Shown here in pieces: positions 1 through 8,888 of a stretch of DNA of 64,000 nt. A program made the position numbers and the translations under genes. The stretch covers positions 3,844,001-3,908,000 of the forward strand of contig NC_013729.1 of the NCBI RefSeq assembly GCF_000024345.1, written 5' to 3'. The DNA comes from Kribbella flavida DSM 17836. Its GTDB lineage: Bacteria > Actinomycetota > Actinomycetes > Propionibacteriales > Kribbellaceae. Numbering within the stretch: position 1 is the first letter of the stretch; every line of letters starts with the position of its first letter. The notes beneath the pieces were generated by a model that ran no database searches, was not told the origin of the DNA, and worked only from the letters and a program-made list of their open reading frames with translations.

Positions 1-232
1 CGTCCACGAAGCGCATCGGGCTTCCCCCGGTCTGCCGCTCACGCAGCTCGGCCAGCACACCCATCCGTTGCAGCACCCGCAGCTGCGACTCGCCGCGGAA
101 GTCGACCGCGTACCCGCCGGATCGCAGGGCCGGAGCCAGCTCGACCACGGTCACGGCGTACCCGGCGCGCCCGAGCCACAGCGCGAGCGCGGGACCGGCG
201 ACGCTGGCGCCGGAAATCAGAACTCTACGCAT
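1..232 (-). CDS. FAD-dependent monooxygenase, N-terminal part (cut by window edge)
   Basis: Only the first 77 codons are inside the window. The protein begins MRRVLISGASVAGPALALWL, a Rossmann dinucleotide-binding fold in which GASVAG fills the GxGxxG position, followed by an acidic residue (VVELAP) at the end of the second strand and a DFRGESQL segment, as in the PheA/TfdB (UbiH-like) group of aromatic-ring or antibiotic hydroxylases. The start ATG (230-232) has a good ribosome binding site, GGGAGG, four bases upstream. It is divergent from a TetR gene and shares a palindromic operator with it, so TetR-controlled expression is likely. The substrate cannot be told from this fragment. Confidence 0.8.
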   Translation of the reverse strand, partial: MRRVLISGASVAGPALALWLGRAGYAVTVVELAPALRSGGYAVDFRGESQLRVLQRMGVLAELRERQTGGSPMRFVD

Positions 233-253
233 GGAACCTCCCGGGAAACGTGG

Positions 254-297
254 AACTGTATCCATCGGACACAGTAAAGTGTATGGTAGACACAGTT
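254..297. promoter_or_regulatory. TetR operator palindrome in divergent intergenic region
   Basis: An imperfect 44-bp palindrome runs from AACTGT to ACAGTT, with inner matching ACAC/GTGT blocks. It is the only AT-richer stretch between the divergent FAD monooxygenase and TetR genes, so it is the natural operator for that TetR protein and probably overlaps promoters for both directions. Confidence 0.6.
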
Positions 298-326
298 CCG
301 CTGGAATGACAACCGGAGGAGCCGGC

Positions 327-1028
327 GTGAGCGATCTGCTGTGGAACCGCAAGCCGGCGCCGCGCCGCGGCCCGAAACCGGCGACCACACTGACCGGCAT
401 CGCCGAGGCCGCGGTGGCGGTCGCCGACGCCGAGGGCCTGGAGGCGGTGTCGATGCAGCGGGTGGCCGGCGAGCTCGGCCTCACCAAGATGGCGCTCTAC
501 CGCTACCTGCCGGGCAAGGCCGAACTGGTCGCCGTGATGAGCGACCTGGCCGTCGGGGTGCCGCCCGAGCGTCCGGCCAGCGGATGGCGGGAGGCACTGT
601 CGAACTGGACGCACGACCTCTACCGGGCCTTCGAGCGGCACCCATGGTTGCTTCAGTCAACGATTGGCCGGCGCCCGATCGGTCCGAACGAGCTGACCTG
701 GACCGACCGCGGCCTGACTGCCCTGGCCGGTACCGGACTCTCCGGCACCGAGCAGCTCGACATGATCCTCGTGCTCAGCGGACACGTCCGCACGACGGCC
801 CAGCAGACCCTGACCATTCCCGGCGTCAGCACCGGAGTGACCGAGCAGGACATCACCGCAGCTCTGGTCCGGGCCGTCACCGAGCAGCCGGAGCGGTTTC
901 CGGGCCTGGCGGCGGCGCTGCGCGACCCCGGCGATCAGCACAATGCGGGATTCACCTTCGGCCTGCAGCGGATTCTGGACGGTCTCGAGGTGCTGATCGG
1001 GCGATCCGCGGGCCGCCCGCGTGACTGA
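327..1028 (+). CDS. TetR family transcriptional regulator
   Basis: A 233-residue TetR repressor. The N-terminal helix-turn-helix is at about residues 43-63 (VAGELGLTKMALYRYLPGK), preceded by the basic RRGPKPATTL arm typical of the TetR_C subgroup that often controls drug or flavin monooxygenases. The C-terminal two thirds form the ligand-binding domain, ending TFGLQRILDGLEVLI. I chose GTG at 327 because GGAGGA lies six bases upstream; an upstream in-frame ATG at 231 would run through the operator and into the divergent gene. Its 3' end overlaps the convergent AraC gene by 77 bp. It probably represses the adjacent FAD monooxygenase and itself. Confidence 0.88.
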   Translation: MSDLLWNRKPAPRRGPKPATTLTGIAEAAVAVADAEGLEAVSMQRVAGELGLTKMALYRYLPGKAELVAVMSDLAVGVPPERPASGWREALSNWTHDLYRAFERHPWLLQSTIGRRPIGPNELTWTDRGLTALAGTGLSGTEQLDMILVLSGHVRTTAQQTLTIPGVSTGVTEQDITAALVRAVTEQPERFPGLAAALRDPGDQHNAGFTFGLQRILDGLEVLIGRSAGRPRD

Positions 1029-1896
1029 ACAGGGCGCGGTAGTTGGACGCGCTCAAGCCGAAGTGCGACTTGAACCGGCGGGCGAAGTAGTTCTGGTCGG
1101 GCCACCCCACCGCCTCACCGATCCGGCTGATCGGCTCGTCGGTGTGCAGCAGGCGATGGGCCGCCAGCTCGACCCGGTGACGTGACAGGTAGGCCATCGG
1201 CGGTAGACCGGTGGCCGACTTGAACAACCGGACCAGGTACCCCGGGGCCAGGTGCAGCTCGTCGGCCAGCTCGGTCAGCGTCCACTGGTACGCCGGCCGG
1301 GCCTCCATCCTGCGCATCGCGTCGAGCACCGCCGGATGCGTGTGCCCGTCACCCCGGCTGTCGCCGGCGTCGGCGACAGCGCGCGCCAGACAGCTCAGCA
1401 CCAGCGAGAGGCGGCCGACGATGTCACCGCGGTGCAGGCTCACCGGATGGTCGCGCAGCTGCTCCAGTCCGTCGAGATGGTCGAGCAGCTCGGCGAGGGT
1501 GCCCGCGTCGAGGTGGGTGGTGAGCATGCCTCGCCGCTGCGCGGAGAACGGACCGGTCCACAGCAGGTAGCCGAGCAGCGGGTCCTCACGGGTCCAGGCC
1601 AGCTCGCGCTGCATCAGGTCGGCGGAGAAGCAGCAGTTGTAGAGCCGCAGATCGTGGCAGTCCTCGTACCCGTGCCACACGCCCGGCCGGAGCAGGACCA
1701 CGTCGCCCGTGGTCAACCGCTGCCGCCCGGCGAGACTGAGATGCACGCCGTCGCCGCCGATCACGACGGCCACCTCGAAGAAGCTGTGGGTGTGCACCGC
1801 GTGGCTGTCCTCGTGCAGGTAGCGGCCCGCGTACGCCAGCGTGCCGTCGACGAAGTGCAGCAGCGTCCGGGTCGCCCGGACCGGCGGTTCGTGCAT
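952..1896 (-). CDS. AraC family transcriptional regulator
   Basis: A 314-residue regulator with an N-terminal cupin sensor (HTHSFFEVAVVIGGDG to LRPGVWHGYED, about residues 33-82) and two C-terminal helix-turn-helix motifs (WTLTELADELHLAPGYLVRL and ISRIGEAVGWPDQNYFARRF). Sugar-responsive AraC proteins have this order. The ATG at 1894-1896 follows TTGGAGC; a longer in-frame start at 1935 exists but lacks a good ribosome site. It is divergent from the alpha-L-rhamnosidase and ABC importer genes, so it most likely activates them in response to a rhamnoside or L-rhamnose. The 3' end overlaps the TetR gene tail by 77 bp. Confidence 0.87.
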   Translation of the reverse strand: MHEPPVRATRTLLHFVDGTLAYAGRYLHEDSHAVHTHSFFEVAVVIGGDGVHLSLAGRQRLTTGDVVLLRPGVWHGYEDCHDLRLYNCCFSADLMQRELAWTREDPLLGYLLWTGPFSAQRRGMLTTHLDAGTLAELLDHLDGLEQLRDHPVSLHRGDIVGRLSLVLSCLARAVADAGDSRGDGHTHPAVLDAMRRMEARPAYQWTLTELADELHLAPGYLVRLFKSATGLPPMAYLSRHRVELAAHRLLHTDEPISRIGEAVGWPDQNYFARRFKSHFGLSASNYRALFSHAGGPRIARSAPRDRPESAAGRR

Positions 1897-2078
1897 GCTC
1901 CAACATACGAGCCGATGTGCATTTTGTGCTACCACGAGTGCACTGCGGGCTATGCCGGGCCCAGCGCCGGCCCCAAGATCGGGGAACAGGCGAAACCTCC
2001 CGCCCCCCTCCCGTACCGCAACCGACCCCGCTCAGTCATCGCCGTCGATGAATCGTTTCAGTCCGGAATGGAGTGCCG

Positions 2079-4871
2079 ATGTCGTTTCCCGCAGCTCCCG
2101 CCCGTCTCCGCTTCGAGCACCGCACCGACCCCGGCCCGGTGCTGGGGATCGGCACGGCGACGCCCCGGTTGTCCTGGCAGGTTCCCACCGCCCCCGACGA
2201 CTACCGGCAGGCCGGCTACGAAGTGGAGATCGCCCGCGGTGACGCCGCACCTGAGCAGTACACCGTCGACTCCGCCGACCAGGTCCTGGTGCCCTGGCCC
2301 GGTACGCCGCTGGCGGCGCGGGAGTCGGCGACCGTGCGGGTTCGCGTCCGCGGCGACGGCGACTGGAGCCAGTGGAGCGACCCGGCCACCGTGGAAGCCG
2401 GGCTGCTCAGCGCCGACGACTGGACGGCGCGTTTCGTCAGTCCACGCGAGAACGCCGGACACGAGGCGCCCGCTCCCCTGATCGGCGGCGTGATCGATCT
2501 CCCCGCGGACATCGCGCAGGCCCGGCTCTACGCGACCGCGCACGGGATCTACGAGCCCACTCTCAACGGCACCCGGGTCGGCGACGAGCAACTCGCGCCC
2601 GGCTGGACGGCGTACGAGCAACGGCTGCGCTACCAGACCTACGACGTGACGGATCTCGTCGCGCCGGGTGAGAACCGGCTGGAACTCCTGGTCGGCAACG
2701 GCTGGTACCGCGGCCGGCTCGGCTTCCACGGCAAACACTCCCTCTACGGCGACCGGCTGGCCGTCCTGGCCCAGCTCGAGGTCACCACCGCGACCGGCGA
2801 GGTGAAGGTTCTCGCCAGCGACGGAACGTGGACCACCCGCGAGACCAACGTGCTGGCCGACGACCTGTACGACGGTCAGCACGTCGACCTGCGCCGCACG
2901 CTCGGCGAGCCGGGACCGGTGGACGTCCTGGACGCCGACCTGAGTCTGCTGGTCGCGCCCGACGGCCCACCCGTCCGCGTCACCGACGTCCTGCCCGCCA
3001 AGGCGGTCACCACCTCCCCCGCCGGCAAGACTTTGGTCGATTTCGGCCAGAACGTCGTCGGCCGGCTGCGGTTGCGGGTCCGGGGCGGCGCGGCCGGTGA
3101 CGAGATCGTGCTGCGCCACGCGGAGGTGCTCGAGGACGGCGAGCTCGGGGTCCGGCCGCTACGCACGGCCAAGGCGACCGACAGCTTCGTCCTGGCCGGC
3201 CCGGACGAGGTCACGCTGGAGCCGACGCTGACGTTCCACGGTTTCCGCTACGCCGAGATCACCGGCGTCCCGGACCTGCGGGCCGAGGACGTCGAGGCCG
3301 TCGTGGTCGGCTCGGACCTGCGGCGGACGGGCTGGTTCGAGTCGTCGCACCCGCTGCTGGACCGGTTCCACGAGAACGTCGTCTGGGGCATGCGCGGCAA
3401 CTTCCTCGACGTGCCGACCGACTGTCCGCAGCGCGACGAGCGGCTCGGCTGGACCGGCGACATCCAGGTCTTCTCCCCCACCGCGAGCTTCCTGTTCGAC
3501 ACCGCGGGCTTTCTCACCAACTGGCTGGCGGACCTGATCGCCGAGCAGCACAAGGACGGGTCGGTGCCGTTCGTCGTCCCCGACGTGCTCCGGCAGCCCG
3601 GTCCGGCGACCGCGGCTTGGGGTGACGCGGCAACGATCGTGCCCTGGGTGCTCTACGAGCGCACCGGGGACGCCGGTCTGCTGGCCCGTCAGCTGCCGAG
3701 CATGCGGGCCTGGGTGGACCGGATGGCCGGGCTCGCCGGCGACGACCTGCTGTGGGTGGGCGGCTTCCAGTTCGGCGACTGGCTCGACCCGACCGCGCCG
3801 CCGGACGACCCGTTCCGCGCGAAGGCCGACCCGGACGTACTGGCCACCGCCCACCTGGCCCGCTCCGCGGAGGTCGTCGCCCTCGCGGCCGAGGTGGTCG
3901 GCGCCGGCGAGCTCGCCCGCGAGTACGCCGAGCTGGCGGCCCGCGTCCGGCAGGCCTTCGCCGCGGAGTACACGACCGGGAGCGGCCGGGTGCTCAGCGA
4001 TGCCGCGACCAACTACGCGCTGGCGCTGCAGTGGGCGCTGCTGCCCACCGAAGCACAGCGGAAGCGGGCCGGCGAACGCCTCGCCGATCTCGTCCGGACC
4101 GCCGGCTTCCGGATCAGCACCGGCTTCGTCGGTACGCCGCTGATGGCCGACGCGCTGGCCGATTCCGGACATCCCGACCTGGCGTACCGCCTGCTGCTGG
4201 AGACCGGCTGCCCGTCCTGGCTGTACGCCGTGACGATGGACGCCACGACGGTGTGGGAACGCTGGGACAGCATGCTGCCCGACGGCAGCATCAATCCCGG
4301 CCAGATGACGTCGTTCAACCACTACGCCCTCGGCGCGGTCGCGGACTGGATGCACCGTCGGGTCGCGGGCCTGGCTCCCGGCGATCCCGGCTACCGCAGG
4401 ATCGTCGTCGATCCGCTGTTCACCGCGCACCTCACCAAGGCGTCGGCCCGCCACCTCACGCCGTACGGCGAAGCGGCCGTCGCGTGGAGCCGCTCCGGCG
4501 GCCGGGTCCGGCTCGAGGTGACCGTGCCGGTGGGTGCCCGGGCCCGGGTCGCCGTACCGGGTGAGAGCGCGCCGGTCGAGGTCGGGCACGGCACGCACGA
4601 GTGGACGGCCGACGACGTGTACGGCGAGACGCCGCCACTGCCCGCCGACGCCACCATCCGGCAGCTGATTGACCACGAGCCGAGCTGGACGACGCTCGCC
4701 GCCGCGGCGACCCGGACCGGGATCGTCGCCGACGACGCCGAGCTCGCCGGGCGGCTGGAGCGCTACCTCGACCACCCCGCGACCGAACTGGTCGACGCCG
4801 TCAGTCCCCGTGGCTTCTCCCCCAGCGCCGAAGCCCTGCAGGCCGAGCTCGACTCCGTGCTCGGCCGATGA
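2079..4871 (+). CDS. Alpha-L-rhamnosidase, glycoside hydrolase family 78
   Basis: A 930-residue enzyme predicted to release terminal L-rhamnose from rhamnosides. The N-terminal beta domains include the family segment ATAHGIYEPTLNGTRVGDE near residues 150-170. The (alpha/alpha)6 catalytic barrel carries DCPQRDERLGWTGD near residues 447-460, whose Glu is the expected general acid, and MDATTVWERWDS near 718, whose Glu is the expected base. A C-terminal beta-sandwich follows, plus an extra tail of about 70 residues. There is no signal peptide, so it should act in the cytoplasm on imported oligosaccharides. ATG 2079 was chosen over GTG 2073 because GGAG lies five bases upstream. It is first in a run with the ABC importer genes. 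Confidence 0.93.
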   Translation: MSFPAAPARLRFEHRTDPGPVLGIGTATPRLSWQVPTAPDDYRQAGYEVEIARGDAAPEQYTVDSADQVLVPWPGTPLAARESATVRVRVRGDGDWSQWSDPATVEAGLLSADDWTARFVSPRENAGHEAPAPLIGGVIDLPADIAQARLYATAHGIYEPTLNGTRVGDEQLAPGWTAYEQRLRYQTYDVTDLVAPGENRLELLVGNGWYRGRLGFHGKHSLYGDRLAVLAQLEVTTATGEVKVLASDGTWTTRETNVLADDLYDGQHVDLRRTLGEPGPVDVLDADLSLLVAPDGPPVRVTDVLPAKAVTTSPAGKTLVDFGQNVVGRLRLRVRGGAAGDEIVLRHAEVLEDGELGVRPLRTAKATDSFVLAGPDEVTLEPTLTFHGFRYAEITGVPDLRAEDVEAVVVGSDLRRTGWFESSHPLLDRFHENVVWGMRGNFLDVPTDCPQRDERLGWTGDIQVFSPTASFLFDTAGFLTNWLADLIAEQHKDGSVPFVVPDVLRQPGPATAAWGDAATIVPWVLYERTGDAGLLARQLPSMRAWVDRMAGLAGDDLLWVGGFQFGDWLDPTAPPDDPFRAKADPDVLATAHLARSAEVVALAAEVVGAGELAREYAELAARVRQAFAAEYTTGSGRVLSDAATNYALALQWALLPTEAQRKRAGERLADLVRTAGFRISTGFVGTPLMADALADSGHPDLAYRLLLETGCPSWLYAVTMDATTVWERWDSMLPDGSINPGQMTSFNHYALGAVADWMHRRVAGLAPGDPGYRRIVVDPLFTAHLTKASARHLTPYGEAAVAWSRSGGRVRLEVTVPVGARARVAVPGESAPVEVGHGTHEWTADDVYGETPPLPADATIRQLIDHEPSWTTLAAAATRTGIVADDAELAGRLERYLDHPATELVDAVSPRGFSPSAEALQAELDSVLGR

Positions 4872-4934
4872 CCACCGCACGGAACCGGACTTCCCGCCCC
4901 TGACCAGCACGCAGCACCATCCTTGGAGGTCATG

Positions 4935-6257
4935 ATGAGATTTCGCCCAGGCACGACAGGACCGGCCGTCGTCGCGGTCTGCACGCTCGCTTTGACCGCG
5001 TGCAGCGCGGGCAGCCTCGGGTCGAGCGACGAAGGCGGCGCCGGCTCGGTCACGCTCACCTACCTGACCGGCAACCAGGAGCAGGACATCAAGGAGGCCG
5101 AACAGCTCAGCAAGGACTTCACCGCGAAGAACCCGGACATCACCGTCAAGGTGGAGAGCCGGCCCGGCGGCACCGAGGGCGACAACATCGTCAAGACCCG
5201 GCTGTCCACCGGCGACATGACCGACGTGTTCCTCTACAACACCGGGTCGCTGTTCCAGGCCATCGCCCCGCAGAAGAACCTCGTGCCGATCAGCGACCAG
5301 CCCTACATCGGCGACCTGGACGAGAACTTCACCAAGACGGTGACCGCCGGCGACCAGGTGTACGGGGTACCGTCGGGCGGGTTCATGGGCGGGGCGGTGC
5401 TCTACAACATCCCGATCTACAGCAAGCTCGGGCTGAAGGTGCCCCGGACCTGGGCCGAGTTCATGGCCAACAACGCCAAGATCAAGGCCTCCGGGGTGGC
5501 CCCGGTGGTGCAGACCTACGGCGAGACCTGGACCTCCCAGCTGTTCGTGCTCGGCGACTTCCACAACGTCGCGGCCGCCGAGCCCGACTTCGCCGACCGG
5601 TACACCAAGAACCAGGCGAAGTACGCCACCTCGCCGGCGGCTCTGAAGGGCTTCGAGCACACCCAGCAGGTGCACGACGCCGGCTACCAGAACAAGGACT
5701 TCGCCTCGGCCAAGCTGCCCGACGGGCTGCGCCAGCTCGCCCAGGGCAAGGGGGCGCACTACCCGATCCTGACCGGCGTGGTCAACGACATGATCGCGAC
5801 CAACCCGAACGCGGCCAAGGACGTCGGCCTGTTCGCGCTGCCTGGTGACGACGCGAGCAAGAACGGCCTGACCGTGTGGACGCCGGCCGGCATCTACATC
5901 CCGAGCACCACCACCGGCGACAAGCTCGAGGCGGCGAAGAAGTTCCTCGCCTTCGTCGCCAGCCCGGACGGCTGCAAAGCGCTGGCCGCCGTGGGCTCGC
6001 CCACCGGCCCGTACGCCGTCAACGGCTGCGAACTTCCGTCCGACGTCCCGCGGTCGATCAAGGACATGCAGCCGTACCTGGACAAGGACGGCGGCTCGAG
6101 CCTCGCGCTGGAGTTCCTCTCACCGGTCAAGGGCCCGTCGCTGGAGCAGATCACCGTCGAGGTCGGCTCGGGCATCCGCAAGGCGAAGGACGGCGCCGCC
6201 CGGTACGACGACGACGTCAAGAAGCAGGCCCAGCAACTCGGACTGGCGGGTTGGTGA
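4935..6257 (+). CDS. ABC sugar transporter, substrate-binding lipoprotein
   Basis: A 440-residue extracellular solute-binding protein of family 1. The N-terminus is a lipoprotein signal peptide with lipobox LTAC and the lipid-anchored Cys at residue 23, followed by a Ser/Gly-rich linker and the mature domain (VTLTYLTGNQEQDIKEAEQL). It should capture a sugar, plausibly a rhamnose-containing oligosaccharide given the neighbouring rhamnosidase, and deliver it to the two permeases downstream. Two ATG codons follow GGAGG; the second (4935) has the better five-base spacing. Its TGA overlaps the GTG of the next gene. Confidence 0.92.
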   Translation: MRFRPGTTGPAVVAVCTLALTACSAGSLGSSDEGGAGSVTLTYLTGNQEQDIKEAEQLSKDFTAKNPDITVKVESRPGGTEGDNIVKTRLSTGDMTDVFLYNTGSLFQAIAPQKNLVPISDQPYIGDLDENFTKTVTAGDQVYGVPSGGFMGGAVLYNIPIYSKLGLKVPRTWAEFMANNAKIKASGVAPVVQTYGETWTSQLFVLGDFHNVAAAEPDFADRYTKNQAKYATSPAALKGFEHTQQVHDAGYQNKDFASAKLPDGLRQLAQGKGAHYPILTGVVNDMIATNPNAAKDVGLFALPGDDASKNGLTVWTPAGIYIPSTTTGDKLEAAKKFLAFVASPDGCKALAAVGSPTGPYAVNGCELPSDVPRSIKDMQPYLDKDGGSSLALEFLSPVKGPSLEQITVEVGSGIRKAKDGAARYDDDVKKQAQQLGLAGW

Positions 6258-7189
6258 GGCGAGTGGCGATCACGTCCACCCGTCCACGGTCCCGCACCGA
6301 GGCACCCCGGGCCGCACGCGCGGCCGGAGGCAAGGTCTACAGCCCCTACCCGAACTGGTTCTACCTGCCGTCGGCCGTCATCTACGGCGTGCTGTTCGTC
6401 GTACCGACCTTCGCCTCGCTCTACTTCAGCCTGACCCGCTGGACGCTGTTCGAGTCGAAGTTCATCGGGCTGGAGAACTTCCGGCTGTTCTTCCAGGAGC
6501 CTCAGCTGGTCAAGGGTTTCACCAACACGCTGATCTTCGCGGTCGTCACGTCGGGCTCGAAGGTCGTGCTCGGGCTGCTGCTCGCCGTCCTGCTCACCTC
6601 CCGCGTCATCGGCCGCAGCTACCTGCGGTCGGTGGTCTTCTTCCCGGTGCTGGTCAGCACGATCGGCGTCGGTCTCACCTTCACCGTGCTGATGAATCCC
6701 GAACGCGGGCTGATCAACGGCGCGCTGGGCGTGATCGGCATCGACGGGCCCGGCTGGCTGACCGACCCGCGGTACGCGCTGCTGTCGGTGGCGGTCGTCG
6801 ACGTCTGGAAGGGCGTCGGCCTGGCCACCCTGATCTACATCGCGGGCATCGTGTCGATCCCGCGCGAGTACCTGGAGGCGGCCCGGGTCGACGGGGCCGG
6901 GGCCTGGCACACGTTCCGCCGGATCGTGCTGCCGCTGTCCCGGCCGGCCACCGTCACGGTGATCATCTTGTCGCTGATCGGCGGGCTGCGGTCGTTCGAC
7001 CTGATCTGGGCGATGACGCGAGGCGGACCGGGCTTCACCTCCGACGTGATCGCGTCGGTGATCTACAAGCAGTACCAGGCCGGGTTCTACGGCCTGTCGA
7101 CGGCCGGCAACGTGGTGCTGTTCTTGGTGGTCACGGCGGTCGTCCTGCCGTTGTCGTGGTTCCTCAACCGCAAGGAGGTAGACCTGTGA
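6254..7189 (+). CDS. ABC sugar transporter permease (MalF-type)
   Basis: A permease of about 311 residues from the CUT1 carbohydrate group. It has a cytoplasmic N-terminal arm, six predicted membrane helices starting NWFYLPSAVIYGVLFVVPTF, and the EAA loop EYLEAARVDGAGAWHTF that docks the ATPase. The GTG at 6254 overlaps the preceding stop in a GTGA arrangement, indicating translational coupling; a GTG at 6263 is an alternative. No ATPase gene is present in the operon, so a shared MsiK-like ATPase elsewhere is the likely partner. Confidence 0.9.
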   Translation: MRRVAITSTRPRSRTEAPRAARAAGGKVYSPYPNWFYLPSAVIYGVLFVVPTFASLYFSLTRWTLFESKFIGLENFRLFFQEPQLVKGFTNTLIFAVVTSGSKVVLGLLLAVLLTSRVIGRSYLRSVVFFPVLVSTIGVGLTFTVLMNPERGLINGALGVIGIDGPGWLTDPRYALLSVAVVDVWKGVGLATLIYIAGIVSIPREYLEAARVDGAGAWHTFRRIVLPLSRPATVTVIILSLIGGLRSFDLIWAMTRGGPGFTSDVIASVIYKQYQAGFYGLSTAGNVVLFLVVTAVVLPLSWFLNRKEVDL

Positions 7190-7204
7190 GCACCGTGCTT
7201 TTGG

Positions 7205-7293
7205 CCGGGCCTCCGGCACCGGCGTGGTCCCGGGGCTTCAGCTCCCGGTCTTCCCTCGTCGCTGCGCTCCTCAGTCCAGACCGGGAGGCCCGG
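7205..7293 (+). promoter_or_regulatory. Intercistronic inverted repeat covering the permease ribosome site
   Basis: The 10-bp arm CCGGGCCTCC (7205-7214) is perfectly complementary to GGAGGCCCGG (7284-7293). The downstream arm contains the GGGAGG ribosome site and the first base of the GTG start of the second permease. The pairing could limit translation of that gene and adjust subunit ratio. This 103-bp gap is unusual in an otherwise tightly packed operon. Confidence 0.35.
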
Positions 7294-8141
7294 TGACCGC
7301 AGAACTCGTCAACCACAGACCGGGCCGCAACTACCTGCTCAGTGCGGTCGCGATCCTGGCCTCCATCGTGGTGTTCGTCGTGCCGTTCGCGTTCATCGTG
7401 CTGACCGCGGTGAAGGACCGCCAGCAGGCCGCGCTGCTCGACTTCTCCTGGCCGCACCAACTCCGGTTCGCGCAGAACTTCGTCGAGGTGATCGAGGCCC
7501 GCGACTACATGCTGGTGATCGCCTTCATCAACAGCACCGTGCTGACCGTGGCCAGCGTGACCGGCATGGTCGTGCTGGCGGCGATGGCCGGGTTCGTGCT
7601 GCAGCGCCGCCGCAGCCGGTGGAACCCGTTCATCAACTTCCTGGTGCTGTCCGGGCTGATCATCCCGCCGGCCGTGGTGCCGACGATCTGGGTGCTGCAG
7701 CAGTTCGGCCTGTTCCGGACCATGAGCGGGCTGATCCTGATCGAGATCGCGTTCGGGCTGTCGTTCTGCGTGCTGCTGTTCCGGGCTTTTGTCGCGACCA
7801 TCCCCCGCGAGCTCGACGAGGCGGCGGTGATCGACGGCGCCGGCCCGTTGCGGCTGTTCTTCCAGGTGATCTTCCCGCTGCTGAAGTCGGTGATCGTGAC
7901 GGTCGTGGTGGTGCAGTCGGTGACGGTGTTCAACGACTTCGTCAACCCGCTGTACTTCCTGCCCGGCGACCAGAACGCGACCGTGCAGCTGACCCTGTAC
8001 AACTTCTCCGGTCAGTTCACCACGCAGTACAACCTGCTGTTCATGAACATCCTGCTGATCACGATCCCGCCGCTGATCATGTTCCTGTTCTTCAACCGCC
8101 AGATCGTCGCCGGCATGACGTCCGGCGCCATCAAGGGCTGA
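7293..8141 (+). CDS. ABC sugar transporter permease (MalG-type)
   Basis: A 282-residue inner-membrane permease with six predicted helices, the first being LLSAVAILASIVVFVVPFAF, and the EAA loop ELDEAAVIDGAGPLRLFF near the C-terminal third. It should pair with the MalF-type permease encoded just upstream. GTG 7293 was chosen because GGGAGG precedes it by four bases and the membrane topology then begins normally; an earlier in-frame start at 7224 would add a low-complexity Pro/Arg stretch. It is the last gene of the rhamnoside operon and is followed by a strong hairpin terminator. Confidence 0.9.
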   Translation: MTAELVNHRPGRNYLLSAVAILASIVVFVVPFAFIVLTAVKDRQQAALLDFSWPHQLRFAQNFVEVIEARDYMLVIAFINSTVLTVASVTGMVVLAAMAGFVLQRRRSRWNPFINFLVLSGLIIPPAVVPTIWVLQQFGLFRTMSGLILIEIAFGLSFCVLLFRAFVATIPRELDEAAVIDGAGPLRLFFQVIFPLLKSVIVTVVVVQSVTVFNDFVNPLYFLPGDQNATVQLTLYNFSGQFTTQYNLLFMNILLITIPPLIMFLFFNRQIVAGMTSGAIKG

Positions 8142-8150
8142 GCCGCCGCT

Positions 8151-8179
8151 GGGCGGGGCCGGGATCACCGGTCCCGCCC
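8151..8179. terminator. Bidirectional hairpin terminator
   Basis: Arms GGGCGGGGCCGG and CCGGTCCCGCCC (11 of 12 paired) flank a five-base loop between convergent genes ending at 8141 and 8182. There is no U-tract, as is usual for actinobacterial terminators. Confidence 0.65.
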
Positions 8180-8181
8180 GT

Positions 8182-8820
8182 TCACTGGGGCTTGCGGACG
8201 ATCAAGAACGCCTGCGCTGTCTTCTCCCCGTCCAGCGCCGGCCGCGTCAGCGTCGCCACCTCGCCGAACCCCGCGGCCGCCAGCAACTCGTGGATCCGGG
8301 CCGGCTCGTAGCAGTAGACGTCGAGCTCCAGCGGGTGCCCGTACCCCTGGGTCAGGTGGTAGCGGTCGTTGCCGGACTTGAACGCGTACAGGAACAGGCC
8401 GCCCGGCGCCAGCACGCGGTGGATCTCGGCGAACGCCGTCGGCAGATCCTCGGCCGGGGTGTGCACGAGCGAGTAGAACGCCAGAGCGCCGGCCAACTCA
8501 CCGTCGGGCAGGTCGAGCCCGAGCAGCGACCCGGTCTCGAACCGCAGCCCCGGGTACTCCGTCCGCGCCACCGCGACCATCTCCGGCGACAGGTCCACCC
8601 CGAACGCGTCCATCCCGAGCTCCGCCAGGTACGCCGTGACGTGGCCGGGCCCGCAGCCCAGATCGCCGACCGGCCCGCCCTGCCCAGCGGCGAGCAGATC
8701 ACCGAGCAGCCCGATCACCGCCCGGTGGAACGGATCGTCGAACCGCGGCGCCACCAGCGTGTGGTAGTCCGCGGCAACGGTGTCGTAGGAGGCCCGGGTG
8801 GTGTCGAGGTAGGAACTCAT
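8182..8820 (-). CDS. SAM-dependent class I methyltransferase
   Basis: A 212-residue methyltransferase of the Methyltransf_11/25 type. Motif I is GDLGCGPGHVTAYLAELG near residues 50-67, followed by the acidic motif II (FGVDLSPEM) that binds the SAM ribose, and motif III around FYSLVHTPAEDL. Such small stand-alone enzymes act on small molecules, but the substrate is not evident. The start ATG is at 8818-8820; a longer open frame upstream runs antisense through a good gene and was ignored. It resembles the methyltransferase at 31319-32008 (shared SYDxVAxxYHxLV opening), so the two are paralogues within this window. Confidence 0.88.
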   Translation of the reverse strand: MSSYLDTTRASYDTVAADYHTLVAPRFDDPFHRAVIGLLGDLLAAGQGGPVGDLGCGPGHVTAYLAELGMDAFGVDLSPEMVAVARTEYPGLRFETGSLLGLDLPDGELAGALAFYSLVHTPAEDLPTAFAEIHRVLAPGGLFLYAFKSGNDRYHLTQGYGHPLELDVYCYEPARIHELLAAAGFGEVATLTRPALDGEKTAQAFLIVRKPQ

Positions 8821-8850
8821 GGCGCCAGACCCTAGTAGCCGCCACCGACA

Positions 8851-8880
8851 CGCGTGCGCCGCCGCCAGGCGGCGCACGCG
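8851..8880 (-). terminator. Hairpin terminator of the eight-gene catabolic operon
   Basis: A perfect 13-bp stem (CGCGTGCGCCGCC with GGCGGCGCACGCG) and a four-base loop lie nine bases after the stop codon of the RraA-family gene, the last gene of the minus-strand operon. Confidence 0.75.
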
Positions 8881-8888
8881 CACGGGAC

